Source: Echinometra lucunter
Taxonomy: Eukaryota > Echinodermata > Echinoidea > Camarodonta > Echinometridae
Direction: 5' to 3'
Length of the DNA stretch: 64,000 nt
Assembly: GCA_029962745.1 (NCBI GenBank)
Contig: CM057169.1
Span: 24,077,187 to 24,141,186 of the forward strand
The notes under the pieces are model-generated. The model was not told where the DNA came from. It saw only the letters and a list, made by a program, of their open reading frames with translations, and did not search any database. Shown here one piece after another: positions 47,212 to 57,617 of this stretch (positions within the stretch are counted from its first letter, which is position 1; each line of letters starts with the position of its first letter). The translations under genes were made by a program, and so were the position numbers.

Positions 47212-47680
47212 ACACTTCTTTTGAAATTTTGCTGTTGTTTTACATGTATTTACTGTTTGTCATATTTCTTTTACTCTTACCTTTTTTTTTCTTTAAGGGG
47301 ACTGTCTTGACAAGACCCTGTGGTCTTTTATGTACCCTTGATTCCATGAAAAGAATATATGAATTTCTATTCATTTATATTGTAAAGGAATGAGTTTATT
47401 TGTTGATATGTTCTTTATTGGAATTGAATAATATTAAATTGAATTGTACTCATATCCTTTCTAGCATTTATTATCTATTATTATTATTATTTCACTCATT
47501 CTCTCTTATTGTCTCCTTTATCTCTCAGGTAAGGCCGGTAGGAATCGTTGGTTTGGTAGGCGTCCAAGTAGTGGTCTATGGCAGAGGAAAGGAGGATGGG
47601 CGGGACGAAAGATCAAGCCCCTCCCTCCTGTCAAAATCTACATGGATCCTAACAAAAAGGGAACTCATATAACAGTGTAG
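44602..47680 (+). CDS. MRPL2: mitochondrial ribosomal protein bL2m, five exons
   Basis: Coding exons are 44602-44941, 45363-45480, 45705-45835, 46547-46798 and 47529-47680. All are GT-AG and in phase, giving 330 residues (human MRPL2 about 305). The N-terminal ~80 residues are Ser/Thr/Arg-rich with few acids, as expected of a mitochondrial targeting peptide. The L2 RNA-binding core shows [18 protein letters not shown] and then [11 protein letters not shown]. The C-terminal domain shows [19 protein letters not shown] and [16 protein letters not shown], with [13 protein letters not shown] near the end; these are bL2 hallmarks around the peptidyl-transferase centre. The ATG at 44602 is the most upstream in this open frame; 44611 and 44614 are in-frame alternatives. 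AATAAA at 47819 fits the polyadenylation signal. Confidence 0.96.
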
Positions 47681-47818
47681 GGAACCAGCTTTGACACTGC
47701 AGAACAACTTTTATCTGTATTATGAGTACAATTAGTTTGCACTTCCATGTACTCCAATCATGTCCTTTCTAAAGCTATAATGTGTTTTGTTTCAATGAAC
47801 TTATCTTGTGACAATGGT

Positions 47819-47824
47819 AATAAA
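47819..47824 (+). promoter_or_regulatory. polyadenylation signal of MRPL2
   Basis: AATAAA lies 139 bases after the MRPL2 stop codon, in the expected orientation and range. No competing hexamer is seen nearer the stop. Confidence 0.7.
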
Positions 47825-48609
47825 GGCTAGATCATACCCTTTCTAATAATTTATCCTGATAAAATGATTTTACATAAATATTTTGCTTTAATTTTAATGT
47901 TGATGATGATGTTTATGTTAACCTGACTTGACTGCTTAAAACAATTAAATTTGATAATCAACCAGGGGATCAGTCTTTTGATATTCTAGTCAAATAATGT
48001 GTTGATTGAGGATTTATGTCCTACTAAAGAGTACCTGTACTATCAGATGGACATGGCTTTGAACCCGTCACCTTCTAGCAAGCTAAGATACCTCATGCTG
48101 TACTCTACCCAGGAGTAATTAGTGGGCATGTGGTAGGATTTATTCCTTGAATGCAGTAAGATCTATTGTTGATGATTGACATAGCTTTAGCAGGGGTAAT
48201 AGCATCCACTATCCTGAAGAACGGCATTAAGATGTTGGATCATATTGTTGTATGAGGTATACGAGACGGGATTATTAGTAATGAGGTATACTGGATTCCT
48301 GTATGAACAAAGCTGATTACTGGTATTTTTTCCATCACTACTTTTCAAAAGGATAATTACTTAATTGTTTACAGTCCTAATGTTCAATTTTCCATGCGTA
48401 CAGTATTAGTTTTGCTTACTCTTGCTATTGAAAGACATAATTGATTGATAAAATATCTTTAAAAAGCTGTAATATGTTGGGGTTACAAAAAATACATAAA
48501 AAGTAAGTAAAATATTTGTGAATACTCTTGCTCTTTGAATATTTCCCATGAACTATATTTGCACTCTCTAGGTAAAACCAGAAAGAAGGATATAAACAGA
48601 TAGCCCAAG

Positions 48610-48647
<38 letters not shown>

Positions 48648-48702
48648 GAGAGAGAGGGGAGGGAGGGAGGGAGGGAGGGAGGGAGGGAGGGAGAGAGAGA
48701 CA

Positions 48703-48734
<32 letters not shown>

Positions 48735-49476
48735 TACACTGAATTAAATGAACATGCTTTCCTTCTAGATTGGAATTTAGGTTTCGTATCTATTCACTTG
48801 CATATATAGAACTTTCTATTGTATTTTCTAACACCCCAAGAGGGAAAGAGGGGAAAAAGAGAGAACAAGAGCGACTGAGATAAAGGGAGATGTAGAGAGA
48901 GAGAGAGACTGCAGAGATGATGAAAGGTGACAGAAAGATAGAGAAAAGGCAAATGGAGACAAAATAGAAAGAAAACAGAAACAAAGAGAAGAGAAGAGAG
49001 ACAGAGAGGAATGGAGAGAGGGAGCAGATAAAAGGAGATACAATTTTTTTTTAAAGAGAAAAATGGAAATTTAAGAAAGCAATCACATTCAGTCCGGGGT
49101 CAAGGCAACTTTTGTCAATTCCCCCCCCCCCTTCTGGATTTCCATCGATAATGTTGTAACAGACTCCGAGAAAGTTCCGAACTCCAGGCGGTGATGTCAA
49201 AGATGCCACAACTTCGTCATCATAGCAATGTCTACACTGTTTTCAACCTTTGGGACGATGCAAGCCATGGGGGATGTTTGGCCTCCATAGAGTGCTGCAA
49301 GGAGTAGGATACAGCTGTTTAACAAAATGTTCTTTTTCTGGAAAGCATGATAGTGGATTTAGCCGTTGGTCTCCTTTCTTAACATTGCCCTAGATATACC
49401 CGACGCCAGTGGCCAGTTTACATAGAGCTTTTAGCAGAGGTTTTTGGTCTTCCGGGTCTTATGGGAGGTGGTGATT
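47825..49476. other. intergenic, GA-rich tracts
   Basis: (GA)n and (GGGA)n tracts at 48611-48733 and a broader purine-rich zone to about 49045 produce serine/leucine-rich false ORFs on the minus strand. A 10-base C run lies near 49122. The GC-richer stretch 49150-49440 shows no frame I can assign. Confidence 0.5.
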
Positions 49477-50342
49477 TTTATGCCTCCGCCCACCGTAGGT
49501 GGTTGCCGGAGGCATTATGTTTTCGGGTCGTCCGTCCGTCCATCCGTCCGTCCGTCCCGTTTTCGTTCTCGCGATAACTTAAGAACCGTTTGACAGATCA
49601 ACTTCAAACTTGGCTCGTGTATGCATATGGGAGGGACAATGATCTGATTAGATTTTGGAGTCTCAAGGTCAAAGGTCAAGGTCATAGTGGTAATAATACA
49701 CATAAAAATGGCTCGTTCTCGCGATAACTTAAGAACCATTTGACAGATTGGCTTCAAATTTGGCTCATGTATGCACATGGAAGGGACAATGATCTGATTA
49801 GATTTGGGAGTCACAAGGTCAAAGGTCAAAGGTCATAGAGGTCATTATGTACATAGAAATGGTTCGTTTTCACCATAACTCAACAACCATTTGACCGATC
49901 AACCTCAAACTTGGCACAGGTATGCATATGGGAGGGACAATGATCTGGTTAGATTTTTGGGTCTCAAGGTCAAAGTTCAAAGGTTATAGAGGTCATTATG
50001 TACATAGAAATGGTTCGTTTTCACCATAACTCAACAACCATTTGACCGATCAACCTCAAACTTGGCACAGGTATGCATATGGGAGGGACAATGATCTGAT
50101 TAGATTTTGGGGTCTCAAGGTCAAAGGTCATAGAGGTCATTATGTACGTAGAAATGGTTCATTCTTGTGATAACTCAGTAACCATTTGATGGTTCAACAA
50201 ACTTGGCTCATGTATGCATATGGAAAGGGCAATGCTCTCATTAGATTTGGGGGTCACAAGGTCAAAGATGTCATTGTATAAATGAAAATAAATCAACATG
50301 AAGTGCCATTTATTTCTGATTTGGTAATGGCGGAGGCATAAA
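49477..50342. mobile_element. TIR DNA transposon built from ~150-bp minisatellite units
   Basis: Perfect 14-bp inverted ends: TTTATGCCTCCGCC (49477-49490) and GGCGGAGGCATAAA (50329-50342). The left arm continues with a small hairpin (CACCGTAGGTGG) and a CCGTCCGTCC tract. Inside are five head-to-tail units; ATGCATATGG-type landmarks at 49621, 49771, 49922, 50073 and 50213 give spacings of 150, 151, 151 and 140. Each unit carries AAGGTCAAAGGTCA-type direct repeats. There is no transposase. A diverged relative lies at 4052-6977 and a fragment at 19131. Confidence 0.9.
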
Positions 50343-50464
50343 GTTCGACCACGCGTGGTCGAAGATTCATCTAGTTTTTTCTTCTTTTTTTCAAAGAAGA
50401 AAAACTCCGTGTGCTACCTGACCAGCAAGACTTGCAATCACACATAATAACATGGATTGTATTT

Positions 50465-50672
50465 ACCCATAGTTGACACATCAGCATTGATACTTGCTGG
50501 TCCTGCGATTATTATCTCCCATCATTGGCAGGTACCCTAAATACAGTGGATCGACAAGGACATAATGTGGGCAAAACACCTTGTTCATGGATGAAAGCAC
50601 CGTAGGGTCGAACCCAGGACCTCTGATACAAGAGCCTTCACCACTATACCACGGTGTTCCCGCTTTAAATGA
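50465..50672 (-). repeat. tRNA-derived SINE-like element
   Basis: On the minus strand, sequence near 50662-50595 has a polymerase III box A (TGGTATAGTGG) and, about 30 bases on, a box B (GGTTCGACCC), in a tRNA-like arrangement. The acceptor stem does not pair and no CCA-side discriminator is clear, so this is a SINE head or tRNA pseudogene rather than a working tRNA. The body extends to about 50465. Confidence 0.55.
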
Positions 50673-50799
50673 CAACTTTTCAGTGATCATAATCGCAGCA
50701 GGTTATTTTCATTGTTTAACTTGGCAAAGCATTTATGATAATGATCTTCCATAAGAGCATGTCAGCTTTGGAGTGTGAGCCCGCTCAATAAGTTAAGAT

Positions 50800-51052
50800 C
50801 ATGGCCGTACGCAGTGGGGGCAGTTGCCCCCCCCCCCCCCCTCCGAAATTTTGAAAGCTTAAATTTTTTTACTGAAATTTTTCACAAAATCCACAAAAAG
50901 TGTGCACCAATTCCCTAAATTTCAAGTTTAAAACATGCAAAAGCGCCCTCTTGACCAGCTCGGTCGCTTCGCTCCCTCGCTTTTGAGCTTCTTTGAGAAT
51001 TCGTACACATCTTGCCCCCCCACCCCCAGGAAAAATTTTGCGTACGGCCCTG
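50800..51052. mobile_element. hAT-like MITE with 8-bp target duplication
   Basis: CATGGCCGTACGCA at the left and TGCGTACGGCCCTG at the right are 14-bp inverted ends (one mismatch), flanked by a perfect GTTAAGAT duplication at 50792-50799 and 51053-51060. Eight-base duplications and CA-GG termini are hAT features. The interior holds a 15-base C run. It is 253 bp and non-coding. Confidence 0.85.
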
Positions 51053-51060
51053 GTTAAGAT

Positions 51061-51667
51061 TCAGCACTTAGTGCCCGCCCACTCAGCACTCAGCCAGTAG
51101 TCACTTCTTATTTGATGCAACCTACGCATCTGTTTTTAATTTAAGGAGTTCTAACATATTAGATACAATATTAAAGGTTCAAATCATTCCTCAGCTCTAA
51201 AAAAAAGGGGGGAGCAAAAAGAAAGAAAAAAGTGACTGAATTTTCCAAGTAAATGAACTAAGCATGAGAGCTACTTACCAGTATTCATTGTGAACTCTAT
51301 AAGAGATATTGCCTCTCCGCAAATGTTTAGACATGAATACGTTTGAATATAATGACCAAAATGAAAGTTTAGAGACAAAGGCATGAAGGGGTTAGTATCA
51401 ACCCCTCCTCTTCAATTAAAATGTCTAACCGGGCCCATTTCAATTCATTAAGGACAAGCAAAACCAACTAACCTGTTTTGCAAGAAAGTTAAAAAAGAAA
51501 CTTTTTTCCAAGTTGGTGAATTATATGCGATGTTTATTATTTACTATTTTCAGTTACTCTTGAAGTATACATTAATCATGTTAACGTGATCATTCAAATT
51601 GCTTAATTAAGTGATTCATTCACTTGATTCGCGATAAAACGGTTGGAGATCCGAATCTCTCCTCCAT

Positions 51668-51755
<88 letters not shown>

Positions 51756-53018
51756 GTCTACTTCAACCCAAATGCATACTACCAGTAACTGGCAAGAGTC
51801 ATGAATTGAAATGCACTGTAGTACGCTCACAATCATCTGCTTTCAAAACTACTGCATCTGTACAGCGCGGTTAATTATTTTCAGGTTACTCTTGCAGTAT
51901 TGACATTAACGTATTATGCGCCGAACATGAATAGACATTTTATCATTATTTTGTAATATCAAATAATAAAAAAATGACAGACCATAGGAATTACATCAAT
52001 CATTCATAATATAGCATTGTATAGTTTACGATCAGCAGCGAATCCAGGCTGTTGTAAAAAGACACTGAAGGGGGGGGAGGGAGGGGCACTGTCGGGGCAC
52101 TGTGAGGGGCAATGCGGTCTCACAAACAAAACAAGAATGCATATTATCCATTATGAGGTCATAATTTTTACCCAAAAAATTCTAACAAAATGAAAAAAAA
52201 AAAACTTTAAACTTTCCACACGAAGTCATAGGGCCGAGACTTACGGTGTATTCCATATTACCTGTAGGAAGGAGTAAGGGCATGTTGAGAGCCCCCCCCC
52301 CCCCCCCCCCCCCCCCCCATCAGCCACATCGTCGATGGTATGAATATTTTTGCTGGTCAAACGTGATCCATTACATTCATCTTACATTGACGTCTGAGGT
52401 ACAACTTAAAATTTAAGCACGTATCTGTTTCCATATCTGCATATAAGATAACCGGATCGAGGCCGTTATTCTTGAAACAAAATACCTACCCATAAACACT
52501 GAATTAACTATTATGCAAAGGTTTTGCTTTATAGCCAGAGAGGATCTTAAAATCGTCTATTTGCAGGTTCTTGGTTCTATACGGAATTCATTTACTTACT
52601 ATCCATGCTGCCCGAGAGAGTAATTGAAAGACAACAGCGACAACCTCAACATCAGCAATATTAGACATATCATCAACCGTGATCTGTCTCAAGACAAGAC
52701 TGGTTTAGTGATCCTTTACATCTTCGCAAGCAACTGCCTCTCCAAATATTTTTTGGGTCAGCTACATACTCCACTACTAACAACTCGGTTACGAACAACA
52801 ATATCAACGATTTTGAATTCTGTTAACTTTTTAACTACTTATTCCTACATTGATTAACATTTTTATACGTTAAAAAAATAGTCAACATATTATAATTAAA
52901 AAATAACAAACTGGGGAGGGGCGCTCAGTCTAAACATGCTAAATGTAAACTATTTTAGAAAAACTGTGATTCAACGTATACTCGGGTATCACTGTCTTGT
53001 AGACGCACTAGTTACATA
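51061..53018. other. intergenic DNA upstream of the GPCR
   Basis: Contains an ~83-base (CT)n tract at 51669-51751, a G-rich patch near 52070-52085 and a C run of nearly 30 bases near 52290-52318. A 78-codon ORF at 52624-52857 has no recognisable motif. The GPCR promoter or 5' untranslated exons may be here but I cannot place them. Confidence 0.5.
51669..51751. repeat. (CT)n microsatellite
   Basis: About 41 uninterrupted CT dinucleotides, the longest simple repeat in the window. Confidence 0.98.
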
Positions 53019-56000
53019 ATGATCAGTAAAATGTTGCACCCACCTTTCCCACCGCCGACTGGAATGGGCACTCCAGGAAATTTGACCAATATGTCATCGT
53101 GTGGTTTCCTTCCTCGGGACTGCGACTACATCCATGATTTCTTCATCGTCGCCTTGACTTTGCTCGTGATCATCATCGTGATCGGACTGCTGACCAATCT
53201 CCTGGTCCTTTACATTATAGTGGCTAACAAGGTAAGGTATGTAAACGTTCACGATGGTGACTATGATGTAGATAATGACGATGATTGTAAGATGATGAAT
53301 TAAACTGATGATTCAAGATGAATAATGCTAAATTTTTGATTAAACTGACAACAACGACTACGACGACGATGATGATGATGATTGAGCTGATGATTATGAT
53401 AGAGATGGTAGTAATGTTGATTATGATTAAACTGACGGCGATAATGATGATGGTCATGATTGTGGTAGTGGTGGTGGTGATGATGGTGATAATGATTATG
53501 ACAATTTAGACTGATGATTATGATCAAGTTAATGAGTGATAATGGTATAATGAAGAAAACAGTGCTGATGGTTTTTTTTTAAAGGGGACCTCATTTTTTC
53601 CCCCTCCTTCTTCTTCTTATTTGCAGACGATGAGGACGGTTCCAAACTGCTATGCGGCACATATCTGCATCACCGACATCATCTCCCTTTGCGTGGCATC
53701 ACTAACCGATGCCATAGAATACGCCTATAGAGTCTCCGGAAGGATTAAGACGGTCGTACCAAGATCTGTTAGCGTCTATTTTCATCTGGTAAATGAGTAA
53801 CCCAACAGTGATTTTTTTTTTTCATCGACAGTGTACATGATGTCGCAGCGGCTGTATGTTGTAAAGTTGTGGCTATGGGGTTATAGAGTTGGCATTCGGT
53901 CTGGCGTTAGGTTAGGTTTAGGGTTATCGTTAAGCGTATGGTTATGATAATGGTGAATATAATACTAAAACATCGTGAAGTCTGGATACAGTGTTTGGTC
54001 CGCGACTGAACTAATAAGGAATTTCAATGGTGTAGGAAAGTGATCGTTTGGCAATTGTCGTCGGAGAATGAATGAATGCCAGAAAGTTGAGGCGATATCA
54101 GCATGACCCTTTTTAATCATGTTAATACAATAACCCAAACAAAATCCTGTTACTATTTTTGTTTTAAACTAAAACAACTAAACATGAAGGGGCAATAAAT
54201 TATTGATTTCTTGGACTGAGGGTGGTTGTATGGTTTTATTACCATGTTTAAGATTCGAGTCAGCTACTTCGTAAGTTACCTATCTCATTACTGATGTAAT
54301 TACAATTTTTTTTTTTTTTTTTGGGGGGGGGGGGGGTATCATCTTCAGAAAAACGATGATACCGGCATTTTTGTAAGTGCATTACAACTGATTCATCATG
54401 TCTTCGCTATTATCATATTGGTCTAAAACTCTACAATTTTTCGTTTATTTGTTGTTGTTTTTGTTTAAGCATTATGTACTTTCATGAGTTTTCATTGTTG
54501 AGAAAATTAAATGAAAAAGTATCAAATTTAAAAAATTCATTTGCAGGTACTAACCAATGCTACATGTGCAATGCTGTGTGCCTTGGCTTTCGATCGATAC
54601 TTAGCTATCGTGCATCCTTTCAGGTTCAAGCGATTTAGGACAGTCAAGTTTGCTTTCATCGTTGCAGCTAGTCGCATGGCTTGGTAAGCTTTGAATTATA
54701 TTCACAGATATCAGTGATGAAGCTATAGGGTAACTAGCGGCGTAGCCATGGGGGAGGGTTGGGGGCACGTGCCCTCCCCTCCCCCCCCCCCCCCCACACA
54801 CACAGATTTCAGGTGCCCCCAGGTGCCCCCACCAAAATCCTAGTGACGAAAACAAAACAAAAACGCCTCCTGTGCCCCTCCCCCTACAGAAAGGGGATGC
54901 CCCCAGTGACGCCCCCCCCCTACTGAAAAAATCCTGCCCATGCCGCTGAGGGCAACATGAGGCACTTCGTTATGCGCAAAGATCGTTTGTCACATCTCAG
55001 TTCTAGTAAGGCATATCTAACTGCCCATCTCCCTCTCTCTCTCTCTCTCTCTGCCCCTTTCTCTTTCTCTCTCTCCTTCTCTCTCTCTCTCTCTCTCTTT
55101 TACTCCTTTTGAATGATATCTCTCTCTCCATCTTTCCTTCTGTTTTTTTTCTACTCATTAGAACTATTCATTTCTCTTACTCCATGCACATTCTCCTGTG
55201 ACCAATCTCCGTGTCATACCAGTCTTACAACCACTCTGACTTTCTTTCATTTCATCAACTATACAGTATCGTTTGCAGTCTGTACTCCAATCTATGCTGG
55301 TGAATTCTCGGAGTCCATCTACGAAGCCTTCACCTTCCACGATTTCCTTCTGGCCATCATCATCTCTTGTGTTTTTTCCTACGTTCTTCCACTTCTGGTG
55401 ATCGCTTGTTGTTACGTCACCATTCTCTGCCACCTATGGCGCACAGCCACGCCCTTCCGTAGCTCCCCTACCTCCGACAGTCTGGACTCGCGCATGCCCA
55501 AACGGAATCTAGCGGTACTCAAAACTGTTCTCATCCTCGCGTTGGTTTTCGCGATCAACTACGGAATCTTTTATGCGATCTACCTCTGGCTCAGCCTCTG
55601 CTCACCTCAGAATTTCCGTAAGGTAAATCTTTCTAAGTGTTTAGGGGTTGTAATAGCCTACACTCGTTTGATGGTTATTTTGCTGATTACTGATTACTTT
55701 TTGGAATGGAATCCACACATTAAAGAGTACTTCTAATCAATGATCTGGATTCTGGAGGGAATTCGAATAATTCTGGAGTGGATTCGATAATGATGATTAT
55801 CATTTCTAAAAAGTAAACATCCACTATCTGTTTAAAATTGACAAAATGTTGTTTCTAATTTAGACTAAGTTCATCCATGACAACATGATCACTGGTTTTG
55901 GCTGACAACTTGTCCTGATTGGCACAAGCATCTCGAAATTGAACAACCGATCTTGTTTCCAAGTGTCACCTTCTTCCAATTTTTTTTACAAAATTTCTTA

Positions 56001-56605
56001 CTGATCAGAGGGGTGATTCACAAAGACTAAGATTGATTGAAATCGCACTTAACTATGGCTGGCCATTCATTTGCCACTTTTTTCACCACGGGTCTCGGAT
56101 AGGATTTGAAAATTGTGGTCACAAATCTGCAGAATTGACATATTTTATAGTTCATTGATGAAGAAAACAAGAAAGGTGAATTCTGCAAATTTGTGCCCAT
56201 GATTTTCGCATTCCTTGAGAGACCGATAGTGAAAACAAACTGTGGCATGAATGGCCGGCTATACCGTGTGAGTAAAAAAAACCAACAAAACTTTACACTT
56301 AGAAAATTGTCATTTAAAAAAAACTAAGTTACCCAGGCAACTTATCATACATATTTTGAAAGAATATCTTCTCCGAATTATTTGGTACCATTTTTCTGTG
56401 GTATGTGTTTACGCTTGGATGAACATGGGGCATTGTTTGAGAGAATGTAAAAATCAACTTTCGCCAAATGTGACATTTGAACCAGTGAAGATTTTGAATA
56501 GGGAATATAATTCGATCTTTGCAGATACAAATAACGCTCAAACCATGCCGGACAAACTTAAACATGACATACATAATTGAGAAACCACATACAGTTATAC
56601 ACAAC

Positions 56606-56637
<32 letters not shown>

Positions 56638-57617
56638 ACCCACACGCACACGCACACTCAGACAGGCAATGGCAGTGGCATACCGTGGGTCAACGCATTT
56701 GGGGCCGGGGGCACTGAGTGGAAAAGTGGGTGTGTTGGTATGTGTCTGCATTAATTTAAATGAAATTAAATTAGACAAACAAAATTAATTACCCCAGATT
56801 ACTATTTATACCCCCTTAATTCAAATACATAAAATGAGCAAGTGGTCTTCCATGATTGCATGTGGCTTGTGTTATGTAACATCAACCTTATAATGAATTC
56901 AGTTAATTTAAAAAAAAAATACATTAAACATGTTTAATGAGTAGAGACATGAAACAGATCTTCCATTCGACCTCTAAAGTATTTGGGCTTGTTTTATGTC
57001 ACGCCCACTATTTACTGAATAGATTTGCCTGTGATCTGAGTCAGTCTTAGTCTTTGTGACCCCCCCCCCCCCCCCGATCTCCAGTCTAATTTTCCTGATC
57101 CGTAAAATATTAATTGACGATACGTTGTGCTTTATGGAGGGGTATAGAAAAATATTCCTTTCAATGGTATGTTACTAGAATGTAATGATTTAACTCTCAT
57201 AATATTATCATATGAGTGTTTCATACATGAATGTATTTTCGTTATGTTGTAGCTGTCTCAGCGTCGCTTTCTAATTGCCTTTTATTATAGCAAACTTAGC
57301 ATTTAGGCTGCCGTATATGATATTTTGAACAAACTGTTAATTTCAATCTAAAGGTATTCACGGCCTCTCATGTCGTGTCTCTCCTGGAAGGCGTCGGTCT
57401 TTGCTTAAACCCGATCCTTTACGGCTTGATGCAGCCTAACTTTCGACCATACCTGAAAGACATACGCGATAGGATCAGAGAGGGGCGTGGCCAATGCTGT
57501 CAGAGGGGGCGTGGCTCCAAAGAGATGAACTCTAATGCTGTCGCCATGGAAACGAAAGAAACGAGCCTCACAGAATCAAGAAAAGATCAGTTAGAAACTG
57601 TATATAAAATCCAGTAA
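53019..57617 (+). CDS. atypical class A (rhodopsin-like) GPCR, five exons
   Basis: Seven-helix receptor; ligand unknown. Coding exons: 53019-53231, 53627-53788, 54547-54683, about 55223-55622 and 57354-57617 (391 residues if so joined). The N-terminus has NLT and NMS glycosylation sites. TM1 has TNLLVLYII (N1.50), TM2 CITDIISL (D2.50), TM3 ends FDRYLAIVHP (DRY box), TM5 YVLPLLVIACCYV (P5.50, Y5.58) and TM7 LCLNPILYGLM (NPxxY) before helix 8. The tail is short, with Cys pairs and Ser/Thr. Odd points: no Cys at 3.25 or in ECL2, and no Pro in TM6 (LVFAINYGIFYAIYLW). The exon 3/4 junction is uncertain: the acceptor best for protein alignment (55267) is out of phase, while 55223 is in phase but lengthens TM4. 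AATAAA at 57652 fits polyadenylation. An orphan receptor as far as I can tell. Confidence 0.85.
53232..53560. repeat. GAT/ATG-rich degenerate microsatellite in GPCR intron 1
   Basis: Interspersed GATGAT, ATGATTATGAT and GTGGTGATG motifs over about 300 bases. Methionine-rich and histidine-rich ORFs here on both strands are artefacts. Confidence 0.85.
54735..54948. mobile_element. hAT-like MITE in GPCR intron 3
   Basis: The left TAGCGGCGTAGCCATGGG and right CCCATGCCGCTG are imperfect inverted ends. They are flanked by AGGGTAAC / AGGGCAAC, a 7-of-8 duplication. The interior has long C runs and repeats CAGGTGCCCC. Related in style to 50800-51052 and 58344-58580. Confidence 0.65.
55866..55925 (-). 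pseudogene. fragment similar to the LRR receptor's cytoplasmic-tail coding sequence
   Basis: AGTTCATCCATGACAACATG and the bases after it resemble 59888-59945, inside the LRR gene, in the same orientation. Minus-strand translation gives NQDKLSAKTSDHVVMDELS against DQDEFSIRTTDHAVMDELN in the LRR protein: 11 of 19 residues identical with conservative changes. The similarity fades on both sides. It lies in the last GPCR intron. Confidence 0.65.
56053..56263. repeat. foldback element in the last GPCR intron
   Basis: ACTATGGCTGGCCATTCAT and later CACAAATCTGCAGAATT on the left pair with GAATTCTGCAAATTTGTG and ATGAATGGCCGGCTAT on the right, centred near 56155. A TTCACAAAG motif just before (56017) recalls the family at 22722-23032. 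Non-coding. Confidence 0.65.

Noticed and set aside
48425..49043. Ser/Leu-rich minus-strand ORFs
   Set aside because: Translations of GA/GGGA microsatellites.
50595..50662. tRNA gene on the minus strand
   Set aside because: Box A and box B are present, but the acceptor stem does not pair; better explained as a tRNA-derived SINE.
53224..53527. His/Ile/Met-rich ORFs in GPCR intron 1
   Set aside because: GAT/ATG microsatellite translations on opposite strands.
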